Of a stretch of 40,829 nt of DNA, positions 17,055 to 24,470 are shown piece by piece. The notes beneath the pieces were generated by a model that made no database searches, was not told the origin of the DNA, and worked only from the letters and a program-made list of their open reading frames with translations. Within the stretch, counting starts at the first letter, position 1; each line of letters starts with the position of its first letter. The stretch comes from Oxalobacteraceae bacterium (GTDB lineage: Bacteria; Pseudomonadota; Gammaproteobacteria; Burkholderiales; Burkholderiaceae_D), in the NCBI GenBank assembly GCA_003537575.1, contig DPRS01000025.1, positions 129,760 through 170,588 on the forward strand. The letters run 5' to 3'. The position numbers and the translations under genes are program-made.

Positions 17055-18104
17055 TCAATTCTGTGCCAGCGGCATCCATTGCCGGCCGTCCCAGGTGCCG
17101 ATATCGGCGCCTGCCAGCCAGTAAGCGTCGCCTGCCGCCACGGCGCGGGTATGCCAGGACAGGGTGTGCTCGCCCAGCACACCGGCCTTCCATTGCAGGC
17201 CGTCAGCACCCTGGGTGCCGCTGACCCAGCGGCCCATCGCGCCGACTGCGAACCATTCGTTCTTGCGGGCGTTCCAGAGCACATCCAGCAAGTGCTCGTG
17301 CACGGGCAGCTTGACGCTGCTCCATTTGCGCCCGCCGTCGCTGCTGCCCAGCACGATGCCATCGAGTCCGACGGCCACGCCATTGGAGGCATCGCGGAAC
17401 GCGACTGCCATCAGCGAGCCTTCCACCGGCGCCTGTTCCTTTTCCCAGCTCTTGCCGTCGTCGCTGCTGCGCAGGATCTTGCCGAACTCGCCCACCACCA
17501 CGAATGCGCCACCGTCGAGGATGGCGACGTCGTTCCAGGCCACGTCTTCTTCCTCGCGCAGGCGCTGCCAGGTCTTGCCGTAGTCTTGCGAGCGCAGCAG
17601 CGCGCCCATCTCGCCCACGGCCACCGCCACGCCGTTGGCGCCGGCGCGCACGCGGTTGAGCTTGTTGGCGACCTGCGAGCGAGGCACGTTGTCGACCTTG
17701 ATCCAGTGCTTGCCGCCGTCTTCGGTAATGAGAATGACGTTGTCGTTGCCGACCGCCACGGCGTGCTCGGCATCGAACGCAGCGATATCCTGCATGGACA
17801 GGTTGATCGGCGTCGCCGGGCGCGCGATCTTGCGGTCCGCGCCGATGGTCAGAATCTTGCCGTTGGAAGCGGCGGCCAACAGCGTGCCGTTCTTTCCTTG
17901 CGCGATGCCGTAGACGCGGTCACGGCGCTCCAGCGCCGGCGGCGTGACGCTGCTGCCCACAGCCTGGGGCTTGATGAACAGGCCGGCATACAGGAGGCCG
18001 GCAATGATCATCCACGGCAGCGCCGACACAAAGAGATTGGCCAGGCGCTGTTTTCTGGCCGCTCGGATCGGATACTTCATGCGAAGACTGGAGGACTTAT
18101 TCAT
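17055..18104 (-). CDS. YCF48/BNR-repeat beta-propeller protein, membrane-anchored
   Basis: The 349-residue product (start chosen at ATG 18104) has one N-terminal membrane anchor, LFVSALPWMIIAGLLYAG. Repeated propeller blades with SxDxGxxW-type motifs follow: TEDGGKHW, SQDYGKTW, SSDDGKSW, SSDGGRKW. It resembles photosystem-II assembly factor Ycf48, a fold used as an assembly or chaperone factor. Here it heads the unit with RND, DUF1302 and DUF1329, so it may help assemble that envelope complex (inference). An ATG at 18131 would add nine residues but lacks a ribosome site. Confidence 0.82.
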   Translation of the reverse strand: MNKSSSLRMKYPIRAARKQRLANLFVSALPWMIIAGLLYAGLFIKPQAVGSSVTPPALERRDRVYGIAQGKNGTLLAAASNGKILTIGADRKIARPATPINLSMQDIAAFDAEHAVAVGNDNVILITEDGGKHWIKVDNVPRSQVANKLNRVRAGANGVAVAVGEMGALLRSQDYGKTWQRLREEEDVAWNDVAILDGGAFVVVGEFGKILRSSDDGKSWEKEQAPVEGSLMAVAFRDASNGVAVGLDGIVLGSSDGGRKWSSVKLPVHEHLLDVLWNARKNEWFAVGAMGRWVSGTQGADGLQWKAGVLGEHTLSWHTRAVAAGDAYWLAGADIGTWDGRQWMPLAQN

Positions 18105-18181
18105 TAAGCGATCCACAAAGTTGACATGCAAAAAAAAACGGCTTCTATGACTTGATTCTCTCGATCCCGGTCCTGCGCGAC

Positions 18182-18215
18182 TATCCCAACACTGCGGGCT
18201 TATCCATTGCCCGCA
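18182..18215 (-). promoter_or_regulatory. Tandem near-match XylS-type operators upstream of the YCF48-RND unit
   Basis: On the minus strand TGCG-N6-GGATA (18215-18201) and CGCA-N6-GGATA (18196-18182) each match 7 of 8 defined bases of the XylS-family half-site TGCA-N6-GGNTA. They are direct repeats 19 bp apart (XylS at Pm: 21 bp). They lie between the terminator at 18261-18300 and the YCF48 start, where a promoter is needed. No clear -10 was identified. Confidence 0.42.
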
Positions 18216-18260
18216 ACATTCATGACGACGGCGTGGCTAATTAGATGGTTTGCATCGCGC

Positions 18261-18300
18261 AAAAAAGAACGACGTATTCGGGTGTTGCCCGGATACGTCG
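18261..18300 (-). terminator. Strong rho-independent terminator of the oxoO-amidase unit
   Basis: A 13-bp perfect stem (18270-18282 with 18288-18300, one G-T wobble) with a 5-nt loop is followed on the minus strand by TTCTTTTTT. It lies 25 bp past the amidase stop and closes the transcript starting at oxoO. Confidence 0.88.
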
Positions 18301-18324
18301 CCAAACGGAGATTCCAGAGAATGT

Positions 18325-19773
18325 TCAGGCCGGCGGTATGCGGCCGAGCACGGATTCGATAGCGATGCCGATCGCTAGCAGACGGCGATCGCTTCCTGCC
18401 GGCGCATCCAGTTCCAGCCCGACCGGCAGGCCGGTGCGTCGTCCCAGCCCGACTGGCAACTGGATGCAGGCGAGTCCCGCGCTGGCGGCCGGCTCGGTGT
18501 TGCGAATCAGGCGTTCGAAGGTTTCCGGCTCGTTGACTTCGGGGCGCGCCACCGGCGCGATGATGGTTGTGGTGGGAAAGACCAGCGCATCCACGGCGTA
18601 GGTCTCGTACAGATACTGGTAATGCTGCTTCAGGGCGGCACGACCGCTGTTTTCGGCAACGTCGTACAGCTGCTCGACATCCACCATGCCATCGGGCGTC
18701 AGCAATTTCGCCGGCAGCACCCACTGTTCATAAATCGACTTCACATCGGGGCTGTGAATCTTGCTGACCATTTCCTCGATGGAAATGCCCGGGCCCTGTT
18801 CACGCAAATACGCTTCCATGCCAACTCGCGCTTCGTGGATCACGACTGGAAAGCCGATCGGATGATTGAGTTCGAAAATTTGTGCATCGGGAATCTCGAC
18901 CACGGTCACCCCGCGCGCATGGAGCGCCGCCAGCGCCGCCAGCGCCGCTTCCTGCGTGTCTTCATCGAGGCCCTGCCAGAACTGTTCCGGCATGCCCAGA
19001 TGCAGCTTCGACAGTTCGATGGGCGGCAACGCGTATTCGCCCGTGATCACCGCATCCAGCAAGGCGACATCGGACATGCATTGCGCCATCGGCCCGACGG
19101 TATCGCGGCTGGTCGAAATGGGAATCGTACCCAGGCGCGGATAACGGCCACTGCTCGGGCGCAGCGAAGCGCAACCGTTCAGCGCGCAAGGAATGCGCAT
19201 CGAGCCACCTGTGTCCGTACCCAGCGCCGCCAGCGACATGCGCGCGCCGATTGCGGCCGCGCTGCCAGAGGACGAACCACCGGCAATGCGTTCGCTGTCG
19301 TAGGGATTGCGGATGCCGACCTTGCTGCCGGTATTGAAGGCACCGTTATAGCCGGTCGCACCGAACGCGAACTCGTGCAGGTTGGTCTTGCCCAGCACGA
19401 TGGCGCCCGCCTCGCGCAGCTTCTGCACGGTGGGCGCATCCTTTGCCGGCACGAAGTCGGCCAGTGCTGGTGAGCCTCCCGTGCACGGCATCCCGGCGGC
19501 ATGGATATTATCCTTCACCACGATGGGAATGCCGGCCAGCGGCTTGAGCGGCTTGCCGGCGGCGCGGTCCATGTCGGCTTGCGCGGCAGCTTTCAGCGCG
19601 CCTTGCGCATCGACGGTCACGAAGACATTCAGATGCTGCAGTTCCTCGATGCGGCGCAGACAGGCTTCGACCAACGCCGTGCTGGTCAGCGTGCCGGCAC
19701 GGAACGCCGTCATCGCTTCGTGAATGCTGAGGTCGGTCGACAGCGCCTCGGCTGCCGATGGAAAAATGCTCAT
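18325..19773 (-). CDS. Amidase signature family hydrolase (mandelamide/indoleacetamide hydrolase-like)
   Basis: It is predicted to hydrolyse a C-N amide bond. The 482-residue product has the Ser-cisSer-Lys triad of the family: K87 in PIVVKDN, the cis-Ser region GGSSSGS near 166-171, and nucleophile S191 in GTDTGGSMR. The segments TGGSPALADFVP, KTNLHEFAFG and LRPSSGRYP resemble mandelamide and indoleacetamide hydrolases, that is, aryl-alkyl amides. ATG 19773 was chosen because AGGAG lies directly upstream. It ends the oxoO unit. It could act on an open-ring amide of the quinoline pathway, but this is inferred from position only. Confidence 0.88.
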   Translation of the reverse strand: MSIFPSAAEALSTDLSIHEAMTAFRAGTLTSTALVEACLRRIEELQHLNVFVTVDAQGALKAAAQADMDRAAGKPLKPLAGIPIVVKDNIHAAGMPCTGGSPALADFVPAKDAPTVQKLREAGAIVLGKTNLHEFAFGATGYNGAFNTGSKVGIRNPYDSERIAGGSSSGSAAAIGARMSLAALGTDTGGSMRIPCALNGCASLRPSSGRYPRLGTIPISTSRDTVGPMAQCMSDVALLDAVITGEYALPPIELSKLHLGMPEQFWQGLDEDTQEAALAALAALHARGVTVVEIPDAQIFELNHPIGFPVVIHEARVGMEAYLREQGPGISIEEMVSKIHSPDVKSIYEQWVLPAKLLTPDGMVDVEQLYDVAENSGRAALKQHYQYLYETYAVDALVFPTTTIIAPVARPEVNEPETFERLIRNTEPAASAGLACIQLPVGLGRRTGLPVGLELDAPAGSDRRLLAIGIAIESVLGRIPPA

Positions 19774-19811
19774 GCAATGCTCCTGAATTGGCATGTCAAA
19801 TCGAATGCGAA

Positions 19812-20549
19812 TCAAATACGAAACGCCTGGTCCTTGATCACTTCCGGACTGGGGAAGGCCGTCTTGCTGTGGCTGATGCCAAGGTCGAGCAACATCTCGC
19901 ACATCTTGTAGGCGATCACCCCGGGATTCAGCACTGGCACCGGCAGGTTGGCAGCGAGGTAGGCATGCGACTGGTGCATGGTAGTGGAACCCAGCACCAG
20001 CACGTCAGCACCGTCTTCCTCGATGGCGAGTTTGGCTTGCTCGAGCAGCTTGCCAAACACAACTTCCTCCTTACCTTGCAACAAGGACTCGGTGTCGGGA
20101 CGCACATTGATGGAGCGGATCGATGCCAGGCGCGACTCGAGGTTGTATTCCTTGATCGTCTTGCGGTAGAGCGCAAACCACTGTGGCCACATCGTCAGGA
20201 CGCTGAACTTGTGTCCCAGCGTGCAGGCGAGATGAAATGCACTCTGGCCCGGGGCCATTACGGGAATCGACAGGCGCGAGCGCAAGCCGTAGAGGCCAGA
20301 GTCGCTGACGGTATTGATGCACACCGCATCGAAGCCCTCTTCCTCAGCCTTCATGCCGGCAGCCAGCACGGCGGCATCCATCATCGTGGTGTCGTAGTAA
20401 CTGTCAGCCAGGCTCAGCACGCTGCCGGCGCCGACGAATTCCACCTCGATGTCGTCGCGCACCATGCCCGGAGGAAGCTGCGAAGCGAACATCGCCTTGG
20501 TCTGTTCGTTCATCGGCACGGGAACGATGAGCTTGATGCGTTTCTTCAT
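19812..20549 (-). CDS. Asp/Glu/hydantoin racemase-fold protein lacking both catalytic cysteines
   Basis: The 245-residue product matches the Asp/Glu/hydantoin racemase superfamily: MKKRIKLIVPVPMNEQT at the start, then DAVCINTVSDSGL and DVLVLGSTTMH. In true racemases these two boxes carry the catalytic Cys (as in xACFGDPGL and VLGCAGM). Here the positions are T80 and S188. A Cys at 77 sits three residues off. Racemisation by the two-Cys mechanism is therefore unlikely. Related folds catalyse decarboxylation and cis-trans isomerisation. The start at 20549 follows AAAGGG; an upstream ATG at 20564 lacks a ribosome site. It lies between the amidase and the M20-like gene with gaps of about 35 bp. 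Confidence 0.78.
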   Translation of the reverse strand: MKKRIKLIVPVPMNEQTKAMFASQLPPGMVRDDIEVEFVGAGSVLSLADSYYDTTMMDAAVLAAGMKAEEEGFDAVCINTVSDSGLYGLRSRLSIPVMAPGQSAFHLACTLGHKFSVLTMWPQWFALYRKTIKEYNLESRLASIRSINVRPDTESLLQGKEEVVFGKLLEQAKLAIEEDGADVLVLGSTTMHQSHAYLAANLPVPVLNPGVIAYKMCEMLLDLGISHSKTAFPSPEVIKDQAFRI

Positions 20550-20583
20550 GGTCGGCCCTTTCATTGTTTAGCGACGCGTTTAT

Positions 20584-21915
20584 TTACAAACCCATTTCGC
20601 TGCGCGAACGCGTCAGCGTGTCGATCAATGCGTACATGATCTTTTTGGCGCAAGGAATCAATTCGGGAATATAGGTCGCGCCCATGCCGCCCAATCCTTC
20701 CGCCACTGGCAACGGCGCGCCTTGTGCCGGCCACGGCCAGCCGACTCGTGCGGTCGGCACTCCCCAGCGACGCAAGGCCGCGCCATCGGTCTGGCCGCCC
20801 AGCAGATCGGGCATGCCATGCGGCTTGCCTTCGATATGTTCCCAGCCGCGCTTGCACGACTGGATGATCCAGTTCTGCGGATCGGTCGTGCCGCCGGGCA
20901 CGGAGCCGTAGATTTCCCAATCCATTTCCAGTTCAGGCCGGCGTGCCTTGAGGTCGGCGACGAAGGCGGCGAACTGCGCTTTCACTTCGGCCGGCGAGGA
21001 GCGCGGATTGACGCGCACGTCGAAGAACAATTCGGTCAGGAAGGATGGAAAGGCCGGACGTTCTGGATTGCCACCGCGCACGCCGGCAATCCAGCCATGC
21101 GGCTTGACCACGCCGGAGGTGTTTTTCTCGGCATAGTCGATGATCCACTTCTCCAGTTCGGGAATGACCGTCGCAGTCGCGCCGACCGAGCTGCGGAAGC
21201 CTGGGATGTCATGCGGCACGCCCGCATAGCCCAGCGTGCCGTACACGCGCAGCTTGAACCAGGCCATGCCGGGCTCTTCGTGATAAACCCAGTTCCACGG
21301 CTTCATGATGATGGCGAAGTCGGGATACATGCCGCGGTTGAGCAGGTGCAGCACACCGCCCGACATGCCGGCGTGCTGGCGCGACGAGATGTCTACTGGC
21401 ATGCCGCCGTCGGCCATGCCCATCAGCAGGTCACCGCGCAACGGCACCTTCGCTTCGATCAGCGCGGTGGCAACTTCGGTCAGCGTGGCGATCATGCCCT
21501 TGGGATTGGACGCGCCCAGGCCGAACACCCAGTCGTCGACCTGTTGCGCACGCGGCTGCATGTCGGCCTCGGTGGCCGGGCCGGTCAGCAGTTCCCTTTC
21601 TTCCGGCGTGCAGTCGAGGTGCGTGTCGATCGGTGCGTACAGCATCACGGAAGCGCCGCCTCCCGTGCCCTTGTACTGCGCCTTGACGTTGCCGCTGATG
21701 TCGGTCAGCGACTGGTAGTCGGCATCGAAACCGACCTTGCCCAGGTGAGCGACCATGAATTCGCTGGCCGCGCGCGTGGCGCCGGTCGGGCTGTGGATAT
21801 TGGTCAGCTCGAACAGCAATTGTTGCAGGCGCTTGGGGTCGATCTTCGCGCAAGCCTGCTGATACCATTTTTTCTGTTCGGCGGAAAACGGGATGGGAGT
21901 GGTAGCGGGCAGCAT
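20584..21915 (-). CDS. M20-fold peptidase/deacylase homologue with most metal and catalytic residues replaced
   Basis: The 443-residue product has the M20 layout: a catalytic domain with an inserted dimerisation domain around 215-330. The HxD of the first metal site is present (THLD, H99 and D101), and GGQTDG near 373-378 matches the conserved GGTDA. By eye the bridging Asp of the next box is N137 (GLGASNPKG). The Glu-Glu general base is replaced (GMADGG, 166-171). The EP metal ligand is replaced by K205-P206, and the C-terminal His box is not recognisable. It is therefore unlikely to be a standard dinuclear-zinc amidohydrolase. AAAGGAA precedes the start. It sits between oxoR and the racemase-fold gene. 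Confidence 0.75.
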   Translation of the reverse strand: MLPATTPIPFSAEQKKWYQQACAKIDPKRLQQLLFELTNIHSPTGATRAASEFMVAHLGKVGFDADYQSLTDISGNVKAQYKGTGGGASVMLYAPIDTHLDCTPEERELLTGPATEADMQPRAQQVDDWVFGLGASNPKGMIATLTEVATALIEAKVPLRGDLLMGMADGGMPVDISSRQHAGMSGGVLHLLNRGMYPDFAIIMKPWNWVYHEEPGMAWFKLRVYGTLGYAGVPHDIPGFRSSVGATATVIPELEKWIIDYAEKNTSGVVKPHGWIAGVRGGNPERPAFPSFLTELFFDVRVNPRSSPAEVKAQFAAFVADLKARRPELEMDWEIYGSVPGGTTDPQNWIIQSCKRGWEHIEGKPHGMPDLLGGQTDGAALRRWGVPTARVGWPWPAQGAPLPVAEGLGGMGATYIPELIPCAKKIMYALIDTLTRSRSEMGL

Positions 21916-21939
21916 GCTGGTTCCTTTGCGTTTCTTTTC

Positions 21940-22953
21940 TTAATTGCTAGGTGTGAATTGTTCGCTGTAGATGTTGGCCGGATCCGCGCCCAGCTCGATC
22001 AGTCGCCTGGTAGCGGCGTCGATCATCACTTGCGGCCCGCAGAGATATGCGACGGTGTCGGGCGTCACATCCCCTTCGCGCAAGGCGCTGACCGGATTGC
22101 CGTGATGCATGCCCTCCTGCGGATCGCGGTCGACGCAGATGCGCGTTTCGAGCGTCGGCAGCCATTGCTTGCGCAGTTCGATGTCTTCCAGGCAGAACAG
22201 CGCATCCGGCGTGGCACAGCCGAAGCTGAGCAGCATGGGCGGCTTGCGTCCGCCGCTCTGGCGCAAGGTATCGATCATCGACAGGATGGGGGCGAGCCCA
22301 GTGCCGCCGGCCACAAAAATGTGCGGCGCGCGCTTTTTCTCTTCGCGCAGGAAGAAGGAGCCGTACGGGCCTTTCAGCTTGAGCACCTGTTCCGGCTCGG
22401 CCACTTTCGAGAGGAAGTTGGACATCGCGCCGTCGGGCAGAATGCGGATCAGGAATTCCAACTTCGGCACGTCGGTACCCACGCTGGACGGCGAATAGCT
22501 GCGCAGCACGCCCAGTCCGGGCACCTCGATCTGCATGAACTGGCCGGGGCGGAATGCCATCCATTCGCCCTCGGCCAAGTCCACGGTCAGGCGCACGACA
22601 TTGCTGGCGATCTGCTCGACCGCATCGATGAAGGCATGGACTTCGTGTGCGACGCTGGCGCCGGCTTCGCTGGTGTAGGCGAGGTCGAAGCTGCAATCCG
22701 ACTTGGCTTCGCACACGCACAGCAATCGCGTGCCGGCGGCCACTTCGCTGGCCAGGAGCGTCGAACTGGTGCCGGCGCGGGTCTGCGCGTCGCCGGTCGA
22801 CAGTTTGGCCGCGCAGGAAGAACAGCTTCCCGACTGGCACTGGTACAGCACGGGAATCTCGGCGGCGATGGCAGCGTCAATGATGAGCTCGCCGGGCGCG
22901 ACGTCAAAACTGCGGCTGACGCCATCAGCATAGTTAAGAGTGACTTGATGCAT
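21940..22953 (-). CDS. oxoR: 2-oxo-1,2-dihydroquinoline 8-monooxygenase reductase component (BenC-type)
   Basis: It transfers electrons from NADH to the Rieske oxygenase. The 337-residue product has a plant-type [2Fe-2S] ferredoxin domain (C39, C44, C47, C79; the CX4CX2C..C pattern), a flavin domain with RSYSPSS, and an NAD domain with VAGGTGLAP and a C-terminal YLCGPQVMID. This single-chain architecture (ferredoxin-FAD-NAD) is that of BenC, XylZ, AntC and OxoR. Starts at 22953 or 22965 are possible. 22953 gives the usual length and has GAGAAA upstream. The name rests on operon membership with oxoO, because reductases of this type are alike in sequence. Confidence 0.82.
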   Translation of the reverse strand: MHQVTLNYADGVSRSFDVAPGELIIDAAIAAEIPVLYQCQSGSCSSCAAKLSTGDAQTRAGTSSTLLASEVAAGTRLLCVCEAKSDCSFDLAYTSEAGASVAHEVHAFIDAVEQIASNVVRLTVDLAEGEWMAFRPGQFMQIEVPGLGVLRSYSPSSVGTDVPKLEFLIRILPDGAMSNFLSKVAEPEQVLKLKGPYGSFFLREEKKRAPHIFVAGGTGLAPILSMIDTLRQSGGRKPPMLLSFGCATPDALFCLEDIELRKQWLPTLETRICVDRDPQEGMHHGNPVSALREGDVTPDTVAYLCGPQVMIDAATRRLIELGADPANIYSEQFTPSN

Positions 22954-22976
22954 ATTATTTCTCATGAGGATGAAAA

Positions 22977-24374
22977 TCAGATTCCGGGCGGATGCTGTTT
23001 GTGCCAGTCGCTGACGCACTGCAGGGCCATGCCGGCACGGCACAAGACGCCTTCCGAGCGCTTTTTTCCGATGAATTGCACGCCCAGTGGCAAGCCCTGT
23101 TGTGTGGCGCCGTAAGGGAGGCTCAAACACGGATGACCGCTGACGTTGAACGGCGAGGTAAACTGGATCAGGCGGCGATTCGCCTCAGGGTCCAGCGCGA
23201 GGTCGGCCAGTTGCTCGTAGGTCGGCGCGGCATAGGGTTGCACCGGTGCCAGTACCAGATCGACCTGATTGAGCAAGGCATCGACTTCGCCGGTAAAGCG
23301 CTGCGCCGCCAACAGGATGCGCTGGTAATCCATCCCACCCAGTTCTCGCCCGCCGTCAATCAGGCGGCTCAGCGCAGGACCGTATTCGGCGGCGCGACTC
23401 GGGTAAGTGGCTTCGTGCGCGATCGCGGTCTGCACACCGCAGTGGCGCTCCCAGTTCGTGCTCACGGCACGGGCGTCGGGCATCCGCACGCTTTTCAGGA
23501 CGCCGCCGCCTTCACGGATGAGCGCCATGATCTGTTGCAGGCCGTGCTGGATGTCCCAATCGACGCCATCGCTCAACCAGGACTCATCCACGCCGACGCG
23601 CAGGCCCTTGAACGTTTCATCGATGCCGGAAATTTCCAGGCATGCGCCGGGCAGCGAAGTGGGGTCCTTAAGGTCATGGCCGGCGATGGCGCACAACAGA
23701 AAGAGCACATCCTTGGCGCTGCGGGCCATGGGGCCGACATGGTCAAGGCTGGCCGCCAGCTCGAACACGCCGTGCCGGCTCACACGGCCCCAGGTCGGCT
23801 TGAGGCCGGTCAGGCCATTGGCCGCACAAGGGAAACGGATCGAGCCGCCAGTGTCGGTGCCCAGCGCCGCATAGCACAGGCCGGCCGCCGTGGCCACGCC
23901 GCTGCCGCTGGACGAGGCGCCGGCCCAGTGCGCCGCACCCCAGGGATTGCTGGGCGCCGGCAAGTCGGGATGATGGATCGCGAACGCGCCTTCGGTCATG
24001 CGCAGCTTGCCGAGGATGACCGCGCCCGCTTCCTTCAGGCGCGTCACCACCGTGGCGTCTTCCGGCGGCAGGAAGTCACGGTAAATCGTGGTGCCCGCCG
24101 TAGTCGGCATGTCCCGCGTCCAGAACAGGTCTTTGACGGCAATCGGCACGCCGTGCAAGGGGCTACGATATTCGCCGCGCGCGAGTTCGGCCTCGGCCTG
24201 GCGCGCCTGCGCCAGTGCCTGCTCCGCCGCGACGTACGCATAGCTGTTGAGACTACCGTCGAGCTGCTTGATGCGCGCCAGTTGCGCCTGCGTGACTTCG
24301 ACAGGTGAGATCTTGCCGCCGCGGATCAGCAGCGACAGCTCGGACATTTCCAGATAGTGCAATTCGTTTTCCAT
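22977..24374 (-). CDS. Amidase signature family hydrolase
   Basis: The 465-residue product is a second, diverged amidase. K81 lies in PIAVKDLF, the cis-Ser region is GASSSGSG near 152-159, and nucleophile S178 lies in GTDTGGSIR, so the triad is complete. It has GLKPTWGRVSRHGVF, and ends with LPLGVQFIGKK. It lies between oxoO (96-bp gap) and oxoR (23-bp gap), so the oxygenase and its reductase are separated by an amidase gene. This placement suggests a role just after ring hydroxylation, for example opening a lactam or releasing ammonia. It could equally act on an upstream amide substrate. The substrate cannot be read from sequence. Confidence 0.88.
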   Translation of the reverse strand: MENELHYLEMSELSLLIRGGKISPVEVTQAQLARIKQLDGSLNSYAYVAAEQALAQARQAEAELARGEYRSPLHGVPIAVKDLFWTRDMPTTAGTTIYRDFLPPEDATVVTRLKEAGAVILGKLRMTEGAFAIHHPDLPAPSNPWGAAHWAGASSSGSGVATAAGLCYAALGTDTGGSIRFPCAANGLTGLKPTWGRVSRHGVFELAASLDHVGPMARSAKDVLFLLCAIAGHDLKDPTSLPGACLEISGIDETFKGLRVGVDESWLSDGVDWDIQHGLQQIMALIREGGGVLKSVRMPDARAVSTNWERHCGVQTAIAHEATYPSRAAEYGPALSRLIDGGRELGGMDYQRILLAAQRFTGEVDALLNQVDLVLAPVQPYAAPTYEQLADLALDPEANRRLIQFTSPFNVSGHPCLSLPYGATQQGLPLGVQFIGKKRSEGVLCRAGMALQCVSDWHKQHPPGI

Positions 24375-24470
24375 GCTTACTCCATGCCACGGAAGAAGCC
24401 GGCCAGAGACCGGCAGGGTTGCGGGCTAGCGCAACCGGGCCGCGCACGATGACGCGGCCCAGTGCAGGAT

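Noticed and set aside
20722..23115. 797-codon plus-strand open frame
   Set aside because: It is antisense to the M20-like gene and oxoR, both with clear domains. Its composition (rich in Arg, His, Gln, Ala) is that of a shadow frame in GC-rich DNA.
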